A stretch of 64,000 bases of DNA from RBG-16-64-13 sp963718375 (lineage in GTDB: Bacteria > Actinomycetota > Thermoleophilia > RBG-16-64-13), in NCBI GenBank assembly GCA_963718375.1, contig CAVQZD010000005.1, positions 1,296,000 through 1,359,999 of the forward strand. Direction: 5' to 3'. A program made the position numbers and the translations under genes. A model generated the notes under the pieces. The model was not told where the DNA came from. It saw only the letters and a program-made list of their open reading frames with translations, and ran no database searches. Below are positions 51,033-60,298 of this stretch, in pieces; the first letter of the stretch is position 1; the number at the start of each line of letters is the position of its first letter.

Positions 51033-53129
51033 TTGGCAAAGAACAGTTACGACGCCGGCGATATCCAGGTCCTCGAAGGTCTGGACCCAGTGCGCAAAAG
51101 GCCCGGTATGTACATCGGGTCGACTGGTCATCGCGGCTTGCACCACCTCGTCTATGAAGTGGTGGACAACTCCGTAGACGAAGCGCTGGCCGGCTGTTGC
51201 ACCTCCATCGACGTGGTCATCTGCGAAGACGCCTCGGTGAGGGTGGTCGACAACGGGCGTGGCATCCCGGTCAAAGTGATGCCGCAGTACGGCAAGGCGG
51301 CTGTAGAGATCGTCATGACCAAACTCCACGCAGGTGGCAAGTTCGGCGGCGAGGGCTACAAGGTCTCGGGCGGTCTTCACGGCGTGGGCGTCAGTGTGGT
51401 CAATGCTCTCTCCGAACGCCTGACGGTCGACGTCAGCCGTGATGGCTACCGCTACACTCAGACTTATGAGCGCGGTACTCCGACCGGTGACCTCAAGAAG
51501 GTCGGCGCGTGCAAAGACAGCGGTACCACCATACAGTTCAAGCCCGATTCGCAGATCTTCGACGACCTGAACTTCAACTTCACCGTCTTGTCTCAGCGCC
51601 TGAGAGAAGTGGCCTTCTTAAACCGTTCGCTCCGCATCACCCTGACTGACGAGCGGCCCGAGGTCGGCGAGAGCAGCGTGGGAGTAGCCGACGATGACTA
51701 CGACCCCCGTGAGTTCCTAGACCAGACCTCGGAGCAGGAACTACCGGCCGACATCGAGTCTGGCAGCGTAGCGGACGACGACACGGCCGAGGTCAGCGAG
51801 GCCGAGGTCAGCGTCGCGGCAGTGGCGGCCGCACCGGCAGCCAAGAAGAAGTCCGGTCCGCGCCAAGTCACCTACTGCTACGACGGCGGCATCATCGACT
51901 TCGTCAAGCACATCAATAAGCAGAAGGAAGCAATCCACCCGCGCATCATCCACATAGAGGGCGACGAGTCCGACCACTCCCTCGAGCTCGCCATGCAGTG
52001 GAATGCCGGGTACAACGACAACGTCTTCTCCTTCGCCAACAACATCAACACTCATGAGGGCGGTAGCCACCTGTCCGGCTTCCGAGCGGCCCTCACCAGG
52101 ACCATCAACGATTACGCGCGCTCGAAGGGACTGCTCAAGGAGAAGGACGAGAACCTGAGCGGCGAGGATGTCCGCGAGGGCTTGGTGGCCATACTGAGTG
52201 TCAAGCTTCGCGAGCCTCAGTTCGAAGGGCAGACGAAGACCAAGCTGGGCAACTCCGAGATACGCGGCTTCGTCGAGGGTGTGGTCAACCAGAAGTTGGC
52301 CGAGTTCCTCGAGGAGAACCCCAGCGACGCCAAGCAGATAATCACCAAGACGGTGCAGGCCGCACACGCCCGCCAGGCGGCGCGCAAGGCGCGGGACCTG
52401 ACCCGCCGCAAGAGCGTGCTCGAGAACACCACGCTGCCCGGTAAACTGGCCGACTGCTCCATCCGCGACCCAGCTTCGTGTGAGCTCTACCTGGTCGAGG
52501 GCGACTCAGCCGGCGGCTCAGCCAAGCAGGCTAGAGATCGCAGCTTTCAAGCGATCCTGCCGTTGCGCGGCAAGATCATCAACGTCGAGAAGGCTCGGCT
52601 CAACAAGATCCTCTCCAACAACGAGATCCAGGCGATGATCAGTGCCTGCGGCACCGGTCTGGGCGACGAGTTCGATGTCACCGCTGCCAGGTACCACAAG
52701 CTGATCATAATGACCGACGCCGACGTAGACGGGGCACACATCCGCACCCTTATCCTGACCTTCTTGTTCCGCAGCATGGTCGAGCTGATCGACGCGGGCT
52801 ACGTCTATATCGCTCAGCCCCCGCTGTACAAGGTGACTCAGAGGAGACAGGACTACTACGCGTTCAATGACGCGCAGCTCGAGGAGTTGTTTCAGCGAAT
52901 CGGCCGCACAGGCATGACCATGCAGCGTTTCAAAGGGCTGGGTGAGATGAACCCCGAGCAGCTGTGGGAGACCACGATGAATCCTGACAAGCGTACCCTT
53001 CTGCAGGTGACGGTGGACGACGCAGCGCTGGCCGATGAGGTCTTCACCACCCTGATGGGTGACAACGTCGAACCGCGTCGAGACTTCATCACTGAGAACG
53101 CGCGCTACGTGCGCACCCTGGACGTATAG
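51033..53129 (+). CDS. gyrB: DNA gyrase subunit B
   Basis: A 698-residue GyrB: ATPase GHKL domain (about 1-205, with VRKRPGMYIGST and VDNGRGIPV), transducer domain, and TOPRIM (EGDSAGGSAKQARDR and TDADVDGAHIRTL). A roughly 65-residue acidic, Ala/Ser-rich insertion separates LTDERPEVG from YCYDGGIIDFVKH, where E. coli GyrB has only a short turn. The frame is open back to GTG 50970, but TTG 51033 has AAAGAGG upstream and gives the family start (AKNSYDAGDIQVLEGLDPV); ATG 51012 is an alternative. Confidence 0.95.
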   Translation: MAKNSYDAGDIQVLEGLDPVRKRPGMYIGSTGHRGLHHLVYEVVDNSVDEALAGCCTSIDVVICEDASVRVVDNGRGIPVKVMPQYGKAAVEIVMTKLHAGGKFGGEGYKVSGGLHGVGVSVVNALSERLTVDVSRDGYRYTQTYERGTPTGDLKKVGACKDSGTTIQFKPDSQIFDDLNFNFTVLSQRLREVAFLNRSLRITLTDERPEVGESSVGVADDDYDPREFLDQTSEQELPADIESGSVADDDTAEVSEAEVSVAAVAAAPAAKKKSGPRQVTYCYDGGIIDFVKHINKQKEAIHPRIIHIEGDESDHSLELAMQWNAGYNDNVFSFANNINTHEGGSHLSGFRAALTRTINDYARSKGLLKEKDENLSGEDVREGLVAILSVKLREPQFEGQTKTKLGNSEIRGFVEGVVNQKLAEFLEENPSDAKQIITKTVQAAHARQAARKARDLTRRKSVLENTTLPGKLADCSIRDPASCELYLVEGDSAGGSAKQARDRSFQAILPLRGKIINVEKARLNKILSNNEIQAMISACGTGLGDEFDVTAARYHKLIIMTDADVDGAHIRTLILTFLFRSMVELIDAGYVYIAQPPLYKVTQRRQDYYAFNDAQLEELFQRIGRTGMTMQRFKGLGEMNPEQLWETTMNPDKRTLLQVTVDDAALADEVFTTLMGDNVEPRRDFITENARYVRTLDV

Positions 53130-53145
53130 CTTGGGGAACGGGGCC

Positions 53146-55701
53146 ATGGAGACTCTTGAGGGTCGCATAGAGCAGATAGAGATCGCGGATGAGATGCGGG
53201 CTTCGTATCTCGACTACGCGATGAGCGTGATTGTCGGCCGCGCTTTGCCCGACGTCCGCGATGGACTCAAGCCCGTGCACCGGCGAGTACTCTTCGGCAT
53301 GCACGACTCGGGCATGAAGCCCACCTCGCCTTACCGCAAGTGCGCCCGTATCGTCGGTGATGTCATGGGCAACTTCCATCCCCACGGCGACTCTTCTATC
53401 TACGACGCGCTGGTGCGCATGGCGCAGGACTTCGCCATCCGCTATCCCTTGGTGGACGGCCACGGCAACTTCGGCTCGGTGGACGGAGACTCCGCCGCTG
53501 CCATGCGGTACACCGAGTGCCGCATGAGCAAGATCGCCACTGAGCTGCTGCGTGACATCGAAGCGGAGACGGTCGACTGGACTCCCAACTACGACGAGAG
53601 TCGAGAAGAACCGAAGGTCCTGCCCTCCCGCTTCCCCAACCTGCTGGTTAACGGCAGCTCGGGCATCGCGGTCGGAATGGCGACGAACATACCTCCGCAC
53701 AATCTGGGCGAGGCGATATCGGCTACCGTCGCTCTTATTGACGACCCCGGCATCACCAACGCCGACCTGATGAAGCACATCAAAGGTCCCGACTTTCCCA
53801 CGGGTGGCATGATCATAGGCAGCTCGGGCATCCGGGAGGCCTACGAGACCGGCCGCGGCCGCGTGATGGTTCGGGCCCGCGCTCACACGGAGCCTTTGAA
53901 GCAGGGCAAAACGGCCATCATCGTGGGCGAGCTCCCCTATCAGGTGAACAAGGCCCTACTGATTGAGAAGATCGCCGAACTCGTGCGCGAGAAGAAGATC
54001 ACCGAGATCTCCGACCTGCGTGACGAATCCGACCGCTCGGGCATGCGCGTCGTCATCGAGCTCAAGCGCGAGGCTGTGCCGAAAGTGGTGCTCAACAAGC
54101 TCTACAAGCACACCTCGATGCAGACGACGTTCGGCGTCAACATGTTGGCTCTGGCGGATGGGGTGCCGAAGACCCTCTCCCTCCGCGACATGCTCCGTCA
54201 CTATGTGGCGCACCAAAGGGACGTTATCGTCCGGCGCACCAAGTTCGAGCTGAACAAAGCCAAGAAGCGGGCTCACATACTCGAAGGCCTGCTCATAGCT
54301 ATCACCAACCTGGACGAAGTCATAAAGATCATCCGCTCCAGCGAGGATACCGAGGCCGCAAAGACCGGGCTCATGACACGCTTCAAGCTCAGCGACGAGC
54401 AGGCTCAAGCCATCGTCGACCTGCGCCTCCGCAATCTGACCGCTCTCGAGCGGCACAAGTTGGAGGAGGAGCACAAAGAGCTGATGGAGCGCATCGCCTA
54501 CCTCACCGGACTGCTGGCGGACGAAAGCCTTATATCCGGCGTGATCAAGGACGAACTGCTCGAGATAAAGCAAACGTACGCTGATGATCGCCGCACCGAG
54601 ATCATGCCTTCGGAGGACGAGATCGACGTCGAAGACATGATCGCAGTGGAGGAGATGGTCATCTCCATCACGGCCTCGGGCTATGTCAAGAGACTGCCGG
54701 TCTCGACCTACCGCCTGCAGCATCGTGGTGGGGTCGGGGTGATGGGGATGGACCACAAAGAGGGCGACTTCATCGAGCATCTCTTCATCACGACCACCCA
54801 TCACTTCCTGCTGTTCATAACCTCGCGGGGCAAGATCTACCGGCAGAAGGTGCACGAGCTCCCGCTAGGCAGCCGGCAGAGCAAGGGCCGCCACGTGGTC
54901 AACCTGCTTCCTCTTGCTCAGGGGGAGAAGATCAAAGCGGTGGTCGCTACCAAGGACTACTCCGACGCCAAGTACCTAGCCTTCGCCACCCGCAGGGGGA
55001 TCATCAAGAAGACGCGCTTCTTGGACTACGCGACCAACCTCAAGGCGGACGGCATCATCGCCATCAACCTCGACGGAGACGATGAGCTCGTGGCTGTATC
55101 TCACACCAATGGCCATGACGACCTGATCCTGGTGTCCAGCGAGGGCAAGGCCATACGCTTCCATGAATACGATGTACGCCCGACCGGCCGCAACACCATG
55201 GGTGTGACGGGCATGCGAGTGCCGGACGGCCACGTGGTTCTGGGCATGGCGGTGGCAGAGGACGACGCCGACATCTTCTGCGTGACGCGGGGGGGATATG
55301 GCAAGCGCACCCCGGTATCCAGCTACCCGACCCAGAAGAGAGGCGGGCAGGGCGTCATCACTATCAAGGAGACCCCTGACCGCGGCGACCTCGTGGGAGT
55401 GAGTACCGTTCGCAACAACCACGAGCTCCTACTGATGAGCCAGGAGGGCACGGTCATACGAGTACCTGTGGAGAGCGTGCGCTCCACCGGCCGCAACACG
55501 ATGGGCGTGAAGGTGATGAACCTGCGTGGCGAGGACAAGGTATCGAGTATGGCTCGTCTCGTGAGCACCACGCCCGCGAATGGAGACGCCGAAGGGATAG
55601 AGCTGGCGAGCGACCTTACGGGCCTTGACGGAGGGGCGGCCGAGCTTGATGAGACTCTGGCCGGCGAGGGCGAAGACGACGAGTCCTACGAGGACCTCTA
55701 G
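53146..55701 (+). CDS. gyrA: DNA gyrase subunit A
   Basis: An 851-residue GyrA with the catalytic Tyr in AAMRYTECRMSKIA (near residue 122), the breakage-reunion core, and a C-terminal beta-pinwheel. The GyrA box QKRGGQGVI near residue 730 supports gyrase rather than Topo IV. The last 40 residues are acidic. ATG 53146 is chosen over the open frame beginning at 53059 because the protein then starts METLEGRIEQIEIADEMR. It lies 16 bp after gyrB. Confidence 0.96.
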   Translation: METLEGRIEQIEIADEMRASYLDYAMSVIVGRALPDVRDGLKPVHRRVLFGMHDSGMKPTSPYRKCARIVGDVMGNFHPHGDSSIYDALVRMAQDFAIRYPLVDGHGNFGSVDGDSAAAMRYTECRMSKIATELLRDIEAETVDWTPNYDESREEPKVLPSRFPNLLVNGSSGIAVGMATNIPPHNLGEAISATVALIDDPGITNADLMKHIKGPDFPTGGMIIGSSGIREAYETGRGRVMVRARAHTEPLKQGKTAIIVGELPYQVNKALLIEKIAELVREKKITEISDLRDESDRSGMRVVIELKREAVPKVVLNKLYKHTSMQTTFGVNMLALADGVPKTLSLRDMLRHYVAHQRDVIVRRTKFELNKAKKRAHILEGLLIAITNLDEVIKIIRSSEDTEAAKTGLMTRFKLSDEQAQAIVDLRLRNLTALERHKLEEEHKELMERIAYLTGLLADESLISGVIKDELLEIKQTYADDRRTEIMPSEDEIDVEDMIAVEEMVISITASGYVKRLPVSTYRLQHRGGVGVMGMDHKEGDFIEHLFITTTHHFLLFITSRGKIYRQKVHELPLGSRQSKGRHVVNLLPLAQGEKIKAVVATKDYSDAKYLAFATRRGIIKKTRFLDYATNLKADGIIAINLDGDDELVAVSHTNGHDDLILVSSEGKAIRFHEYDVRPTGRNTMGVTGMRVPDGHVVLGMAVAEDDADIFCVTRGGYGKRTPVSSYPTQKRGGQGVITIKETPDRGDLVGVSTVRNNHELLLMSQEGTVIRVPVESVRSTGRNTMGVKVMNLRGEDKVSSMARLVSTTPANGDAEGIELASDLTGLDGGAAELDETLAGEGEDDESYEDL

Positions 55702-55796
55702 CGTACCGGATAGCGCGGAGCTTAGGTATGCTCTGCTACAATGCGGCGCATCATGGGCAAGCAGTAGGCCCAGAATAAGCAAGGAGAAGAACCGAC

Positions 55797-56483
55797 ATGT
55801 TGTTGTGGGACTGGACGCTGATTCTTCTGATACCAGCCTTTCTCCTGGGCCTTTACGCTCAGATCAAGGTCAGTTCGACGTTCAAGCGCTACTCGCAGAT
55901 CGCCTCATCCCGCGGGCTGACGGGCACAGAAGCAGCCCGGTTGGTGCTCGACGGTGGCGGGCTGTACAACGTAGGCATAGAGGTCGCCGGCGGACGGCTG
56001 TCTGACCATTATGACCCTCGCACGCGCAAACTGAGCCTCAGCCCCGACGTCGGCGGCAGCAATTCGCTGGCGGCCTTGGGAGTGGCGGCCCACGAAGCGG
56101 GCCACGCCCTGCAGCACGCCGAGGGCTACGCTGCTTTCAAGCTCCGCAGCGCGCTCGTACCGGTGGCGACTGTTGGCTCCAATCTGGGGATAGTCCTGTT
56201 CTTTCTCGGCCTGTTCTTCGGCGCCTCCCAGGGCGTCCCTTGGCTGATGAACATCGGCATCATCCTCTTTTCGGCCGCGGTGCTCTTCAGCTTGGTCACA
56301 CTGCCCGTCGAGTTCAACGCGTCGAGCCGGGCTTTGAGAGAGCTGGAGAACAAGAGCATCCTCATGGGCGAGGAGCTCGTGGGCGCGAAGAGGGTGCTGA
56401 ATGCGGCGGCCCTCACCTATGTTGCGGCCGCCCTGATGGCGATACTGACACTGCTCAGGCTCATACTGATAAGCCGCAGGTGA
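55797..56483 (+). CDS. Membrane zinc metallopeptidase (YugP/Zn_peptidase_2 family)
   Basis: A 228-residue membrane protein with an N-terminal anchor (residues 3-22), the zinc motif AAHEAGHALQH (HExxH) near residue 99, and two or three hydrophobic segments near 122-142, 150-170 and 207-224. This is the order found in the neutral zinc metallopeptidase family PF04298. Its substrate is unknown. The ATG has AAGGAGAAG upstream. Confidence 0.88.
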   Translation: MLLWDWTLILLIPAFLLGLYAQIKVSSTFKRYSQIASSRGLTGTEAARLVLDGGGLYNVGIEVAGGRLSDHYDPRTRKLSLSPDVGGSNSLAALGVAAHEAGHALQHAEGYAAFKLRSALVPVATVGSNLGIVLFFLGLFFGASQGVPWLMNIGIILFSAAVLFSLVTLPVEFNASSRALRELENKSILMGEELVGAKRVLNAAALTYVAAALMAILTLLRLILISRR

Positions 56484-56530
56484 CGGACGGGGTCACGTTC
56501 GTGCCCTGACCTGGGGCGGAGGGGAAAGCG

Positions 56531-57907
56531 ATGTCGGTGCCCCGCGTGCTGTTGATCCCGACACATCGCACCGGCGTAGCCGATGCGATGGCCGCGGCTG
56601 TAGCTGAGATTCTGAGCGTGCAAGGTCGCGAGGTGCGCTATCACCATGTGGGACCGCTTGCCCCCACGTCTGCTTGGGACGGGGGGGAAGGCTCGGTGTT
56701 CATCGACCCGACTCTCACCGGCGAAGAATCCGCGGTAGGCCTCTACGAGGCAGCCGTACGTCATGCCGACATCTCCCTGCTCTCCTCAACCGTGGGACTC
56801 CTCGACCGCAGAGAAGGCGTCCGGTGGGTCCCGGCCGACATCGCCGACCTACTTGATTGTCCGATCGTGGTGCTGCTGGATTGCCGGGGTTGGGGGACCG
56901 GGATAGAGGTGCTTGCCACAGGCATCAAGTCGCACCTGCGGTCGGTCGACCTGGCGGGGGCCGTGCTGACCGGCGTGACCGACTCAGACCACCGCGACCT
57001 GCTCAAGAAGGCACTGAGCAAGGAGGGCATCAAGGTGGTCGGGTGTCTCTACGAGGGGCAAGGGCTGGACTGGGATTCACGCCCGCCAGGCCCGTGGGGT
57101 CTGCCCCTGACCCAGGCGCTCTTGGAGTCGGTGTCGAGGCAGGTCGACCTCGATGGTCTTATGGACCTAGCTGGTCACCGGGGGTTCTTGGCGGCGCACA
57201 AGCGCTTCTCCGATCACAGTGACGACGGCCCAGTGGTGATGGTCGCCGGCGGAGAAGGCTTCAGTCAGTGGAGTCGAGACTCATCGGAGGTGTTACGCGC
57301 CGCAGGAGCACAGGTGCGGCGCCTGGACTTGCTGGCTGACGTCTCTCTGCCACCGGAAACCTCGGGCTTGATCGTAGCGGGGACGCTCTGGCCCGATACT
57401 ATCCCGGACATATCCATGAACACGAGTCTGCTGCAAGACATCAGCGACAGGGTGGGCGCGGGTCTGCCCACCCTGGCCCTGGGAGGGGGCATGCTGCTGA
57501 TGCTGTCCACGCTGCAAGACACGTTGGGTCGAACCTCTGAACTGGCCGGCATCATGCCTGCTCGGGGCGAGATCCTTTGGGACCTGGACGAGCCCGCCTA
57601 CGTAGAGATAGCCACCGTTCACGACAACGTGCTCTTGGCCAAGAATGACAAGGTCAAGGGCTGGGTCACCAGCGAAGTCGAATTGACTGGGGCAGAGCGA
57701 GACTGGGACCCACCCTTGGTTCTTCGGGGTGAGGGCTCGGCCGGTCAGCGACGCGATACCTTCGGAAGCGACTCGCTCCTATGCTCACCTGCCCTGATCC
57801 ACCTGGCGGCGACGAAAGAAGCCGCGCCTCGTTTCGTCAAGAGCTGCCGAGCTTTCGCAGCGTCGCAAGAGCAAGGCGCAGGGGGCGTTCTGTCGCCGGA
57901 GCAGTAG
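56531..57907 (+). CDS. CobB/CbiA-like protein lacking P-loop lysine and glutaminase cysteine
   Basis: A 458-residue protein with the layout of cobyrinate a,c-diamide synthase: an N-terminal P-loop NTPase-like half (residues 1-225) and a class I glutamine amidotransferase-like half (230-458). DLLDCPIVVLLDCRGWGTGI and LAGAVLTGVTDSDHRDLLKK match the family. The P-loop position reads PTHRTGVADA instead of a GVGKT-type loop, and the glutaminase elbow reads LALGGGM where Cys is expected (near residue 318). LIHLAATKEAAPRF keeps the family His. It is probably not an active amidotransferase, and no cobalamin genes adjoin it. Confidence 0.65.
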   Translation: MSVPRVLLIPTHRTGVADAMAAAVAEILSVQGREVRYHHVGPLAPTSAWDGGEGSVFIDPTLTGEESAVGLYEAAVRHADISLLSSTVGLLDRREGVRWVPADIADLLDCPIVVLLDCRGWGTGIEVLATGIKSHLRSVDLAGAVLTGVTDSDHRDLLKKALSKEGIKVVGCLYEGQGLDWDSRPPGPWGLPLTQALLESVSRQVDLDGLMDLAGHRGFLAAHKRFSDHSDDGPVVMVAGGEGFSQWSRDSSEVLRAAGAQVRRLDLLADVSLPPETSGLIVAGTLWPDTIPDISMNTSLLQDISDRVGAGLPTLALGGGMLLMLSTLQDTLGRTSELAGIMPARGEILWDLDEPAYVEIATVHDNVLLAKNDKVKGWVTSEVELTGAERDWDPPLVLRGEGSAGQRRDTFGSDSLLCSPALIHLAATKEAAPRFVKSCRAFAASQEQGAGGVLSPEQ

Positions 57908-57940
57908 AATGGTAGAAATGAGAAACCCCAAGGAGGGAAA

Positions 57941-58240
57941 GTGACAGAGGCTAGTATCGATCCGGTGGTCAGGAACTACCGGGAGAAGATCTCAGACAAC
58001 GATCTCAAGATCCTCGAGGCTTTGAACAAGAGGCTCCATCTGGTCAAGAGCCTCAAGGACTACAAGGATGCTCACGGCATCAGCTTCTACGACGCAGCCC
58101 AAGAGGACTGGGTGATCACCTATCTGTCACGGGCCAACCGCGGTCCTCTCTCCAACGACGGACTTCGTGAGATCTATGGGTTGATACTCCAACTCATCAA
58201 GCAAGAGGCCGCCGCTCTCAGCGAAGCCGAGAAGAAGTAG
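57941..58240 (+). CDS. Chorismate mutase, AroQ type
   Basis: A 99-residue all-helical chorismate mutase of the AroQ fold that turns chorismate into prephenate. RNYREKISDNDLKILEALNK and LHLVKSLKDYKDAHGISFYD resemble the first two helices, with a basic residue and Lys in the active-site positions. The third helix covers REIYGLILQLIKQEA. It stands alone, with no aro gene next to it. The GTG start has AAGGAGGG upstream. Confidence 0.8.
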   Translation: MTEASIDPVVRNYREKISDNDLKILEALNKRLHLVKSLKDYKDAHGISFYDAAQEDWVITYLSRANRGPLSNDGLREIYGLILQLIKQEAAALSEAEKK

Positions 58241-58265
58241 GCGGCGAGGCAGGAAAGGGATCAGG

Positions 58266-58751
58266 CTAGAAATCCTGAGGCGATACGTTATCCAGGAAGT
58301 GCCGGAATTCCTTGATGACTTCCTCCACGTCCTGGACCTCTCGCTCGAACTCGATGCCGCTCTGGTTCATCAGCTCAGCGGACACGTATATGGGGGCGTC
58401 GGTCCTGACCGCTAGGGCGATGGCGTCGGACGGGCGCGAATCCAGCAGCACCTCTTCCCCGCTGACCTCAAGGTGGACGACCGCGTAGAAGGTATTCTCG
58501 CGTAGCTCAGTCACTGTCACGGCTGCCACCCGAGCCGAGAGTCGCTCGATGGCCATGGCCAGTAGATCATGTGTCATGGGACGAGGGAGTTCGGCCCCTT
58601 GGAGCTTCATGAGGATAGCCGCCGCCTCCGGATGCCCTATCCAGATGGGCAAGAAGCGGTTCGCATCCTCGACCTTAAGCAGCACGATAGGCTGCTTGCT
58701 GGTGGCGTCGAAGCTGACCCCGTAGACCGTGACTCTTTCTGCGTTTTCCAT
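58266..58751 (-). CDS. Bifunctional nuclease (BFN/DUF151) domain protein
   Basis: A 161-residue BFN-domain protein. Blocks are LKVEDANRFLPIWIGHPEAA, the conserved ILMKLQGAELPRPMTHDLL, and DSRPSDAIALAVRTDAPIY. Family members have reported nuclease activity in plants, but the bacterial role is unclear. The frame is open back to 59246 across the tRNA genes; ATG 58751 with GAGGAGAC upstream is the true start. Confidence 0.9.
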   Translation of the reverse strand: MENAERVTVYGVSFDATSKQPIVLLKVEDANRFLPIWIGHPEAAAILMKLQGAELPRPMTHDLLAMAIERLSARVAAVTVTELRENTFYAVVHLEVSGEEVLLDSRPSDAIALAVRTDAPIYVSAELMNQSGIEFEREVQDVEEVIKEFRHFLDNVSPQDF

Positions 58752-58870
58752 CGTCTCCTCGCGAGAAGGCGGCGGTCCGTGTGCCACTAGGTTACCGCGC
58801 CCATCATCTGACGTCATCCGCCGGCGAGCGGCACAACGGCTGCGCGAGCTCGCTCTTACCGCGGCGTTTC

Positions 58871-58898
58871 TTGACAACAAGCGGAAAGCCGGTAGACT
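58871..58898 (+). promoter_or_regulatory. Promoter of the tRNA-Ile/tRNA-Ala pair
   Basis: TTGACA at 58871-58876 (perfect -35) and TAGACT at 58893-58898 are separated by 16 bp, 12 bp before the mature tRNA-Ile 5' end. This is one of the clearest sigma-A promoters in the window. Confidence 0.8.
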
Positions 58899-58910
58899 TC
58901 CGCAGCGCAT

Positions 58911-58987
<77 letters not shown>

Positions 58988-59023
58988 TTATCCTCGTCAA
59001 GCCATATATCGTTCGACCCGCGT

Positions 59024-59096
59024 GGGGGATTAGCTCAGTTGGGAGAGCGCCGCCTTTGCACGGCGGAGGTCGCCGGTTCGACCCCGGTATCCTCCA
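59024..59096 (+). tRNA. tRNA-Ala (TGC)
   Basis: A 73-nt tRNA with GGGGGAT/ATCCTCC acceptor stem (one G-T pair), D-arm AGCTCAGTTGGGAGAGC, anticodon TGC at 59057-59059 in a 7-nt loop and T-arm GGTTCGACCCC. The 3' end is followed by CCT, so CCA is not fully encoded. It lies 36 bp after tRNA-Ile, outside any rRNA operon. Confidence 0.96.
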
Positions 59097-59261
59097 CCTA
59101 CGGGGTCCGAGATAGCCACTGCTCTCAAGTCGCACTCCCCTCTTCTCTCCACACCGGCCGGCAAGGTTCGCGAGTCGACACCCCTCAGACCAGTTGTACG
59201 CCTTGAGCGGACGGGTGCGTTTCACGAAAACGTCAAAGCAATACATATTGCAATTGCGAGT

Positions 59262-60263
59262 ATGGCAGGCTTATACTGCACACAGGGGTATATGAAAGCG
59301 CTAAAGACAGCCCGCGAGGCACCCGTCACCGAGCGTCAGAAGGCTTGGGGAAGGCTGGCGCTACTGACGGTCGTAGGCTTGGTCTGTCCCCCACTGGCGG
59401 CCGCACGATCCGGCGCTGTGTGGGGCGTGTACCTACTCCTTCTGGTCCTCTACTCACTCTGGACGATCCGGTTGACCCGGACCCCCTCCAAAGACTCAAC
59501 TCTGGGCTACCTCCTGTGCGTGGCCGACGTCATCGTGCTGGTCCCCATAATAGTATGGAGCCTTGACGCGGCGATGCCTGTGGTGCTCATGATCCTGTGG
59601 GCTCTAGGCGTCGCGGCCTCTTGGTCGTCCGCACGCGCTAGCCGTGCCCTGCCTGCAGCGGAGCGGTCCTCAGCTAAAGGACGAGTTCGCGGGCGGCCAA
59701 AATCAGACATCGACCGGCTTGGAGGCTCGGCCGATGGGGCTCCCCTTGAGAGAGCACTCCGGGTCAGACTCAAGGTGCTGCGAGAAGAAGGCAATCGCTT
59801 TGCGCTCGTCCTTCTGAAGGTAGGCGGCTACGAGGCCATGATCGTCGAAGAAGGCAAAGAAGCGACCAAGGAGTTCTTGCGGGATATCGGTCACCGAGGG
59901 CTGCATCTTCTGGGGCCCGACGCGCAGCTCTTCCCGTTGCCGGGCGGGCGGATGGCTTTCGTCTTCGCCACCGACTCGGCGCGCGCGTACGGCGCCTCGT
60001 CCGGCGCGGACCACAATGACCGCGTAGACCCCTATGACATCGAGAGTCTGGCCATGGCACTCGCCGGCAAGGCTTGCGAACACACTCTCGGTGGACACCG
60101 TCTGGAGTGTGTGGCGGGTTGGGCGTCAGCGCCGGCCGACGGCGTCAACGTCGATGACCTCATGTTCGCCGCCGAGAGCGGGGCTCTCAGCGCGGATGCC
60201 TACCGCAGGGTGGGTGGCTCGCGCGTGGCAGTGCCGGAGCAGAAGCGCGCCATAGCGGGCTAG
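59262..60263 (+). CDS. Membrane protein with degenerate GGDEF-like cytoplasmic domain
   Basis: A 333-residue protein with four predicted membrane segments (about 30-50, 52-68, 80-98 and 100-122), an Arg/Ser linker, then a cytoplasmic domain from about 165. The latter follows a GGDEF fold in outline (EGNRFALVLLKVGGYEAMIV early, ECVAGWASAPADGVNVDDLM late). The GGDEF active-site loop reads PGGRMAF, so diguanylate cyclase activity is unlikely. ATG 59262 or ATG 59292 may be the start. The gene is a single unit between the tRNAs and ddl. Confidence 0.55.
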   Translation: MAGLYCTQGYMKALKTAREAPVTERQKAWGRLALLTVVGLVCPPLAAARSGAVWGVYLLLLVLYSLWTIRLTRTPSKDSTLGYLLCVADVIVLVPIIVWSLDAAMPVVLMILWALGVAASWSSARASRALPAAERSSAKGRVRGRPKSDIDRLGGSADGAPLERALRVRLKVLREEGNRFALVLLKVGGYEAMIVEEGKEATKEFLRDIGHRGLHLLGPDAQLFPLPGGRMAFVFATDSARAYGASSGADHNDRVDPYDIESLAMALAGKACEHTLGGHRLECVAGWASAPADGVNVDDLMFAAESGALSADAYRRVGGSRVAVPEQKRAIAG

Positions 60264-60298
60264 ACGTCGGCTTTCGGGCCTGTGGTACAGTTCCCCGG

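Noticed and set aside
59215..59240. Second parS-like site (GCGTTTCACGAAAACGTC)
   Set aside because: Only one half-site matches and the palindrome is broken; too weak next to the perfect site in mnmG.
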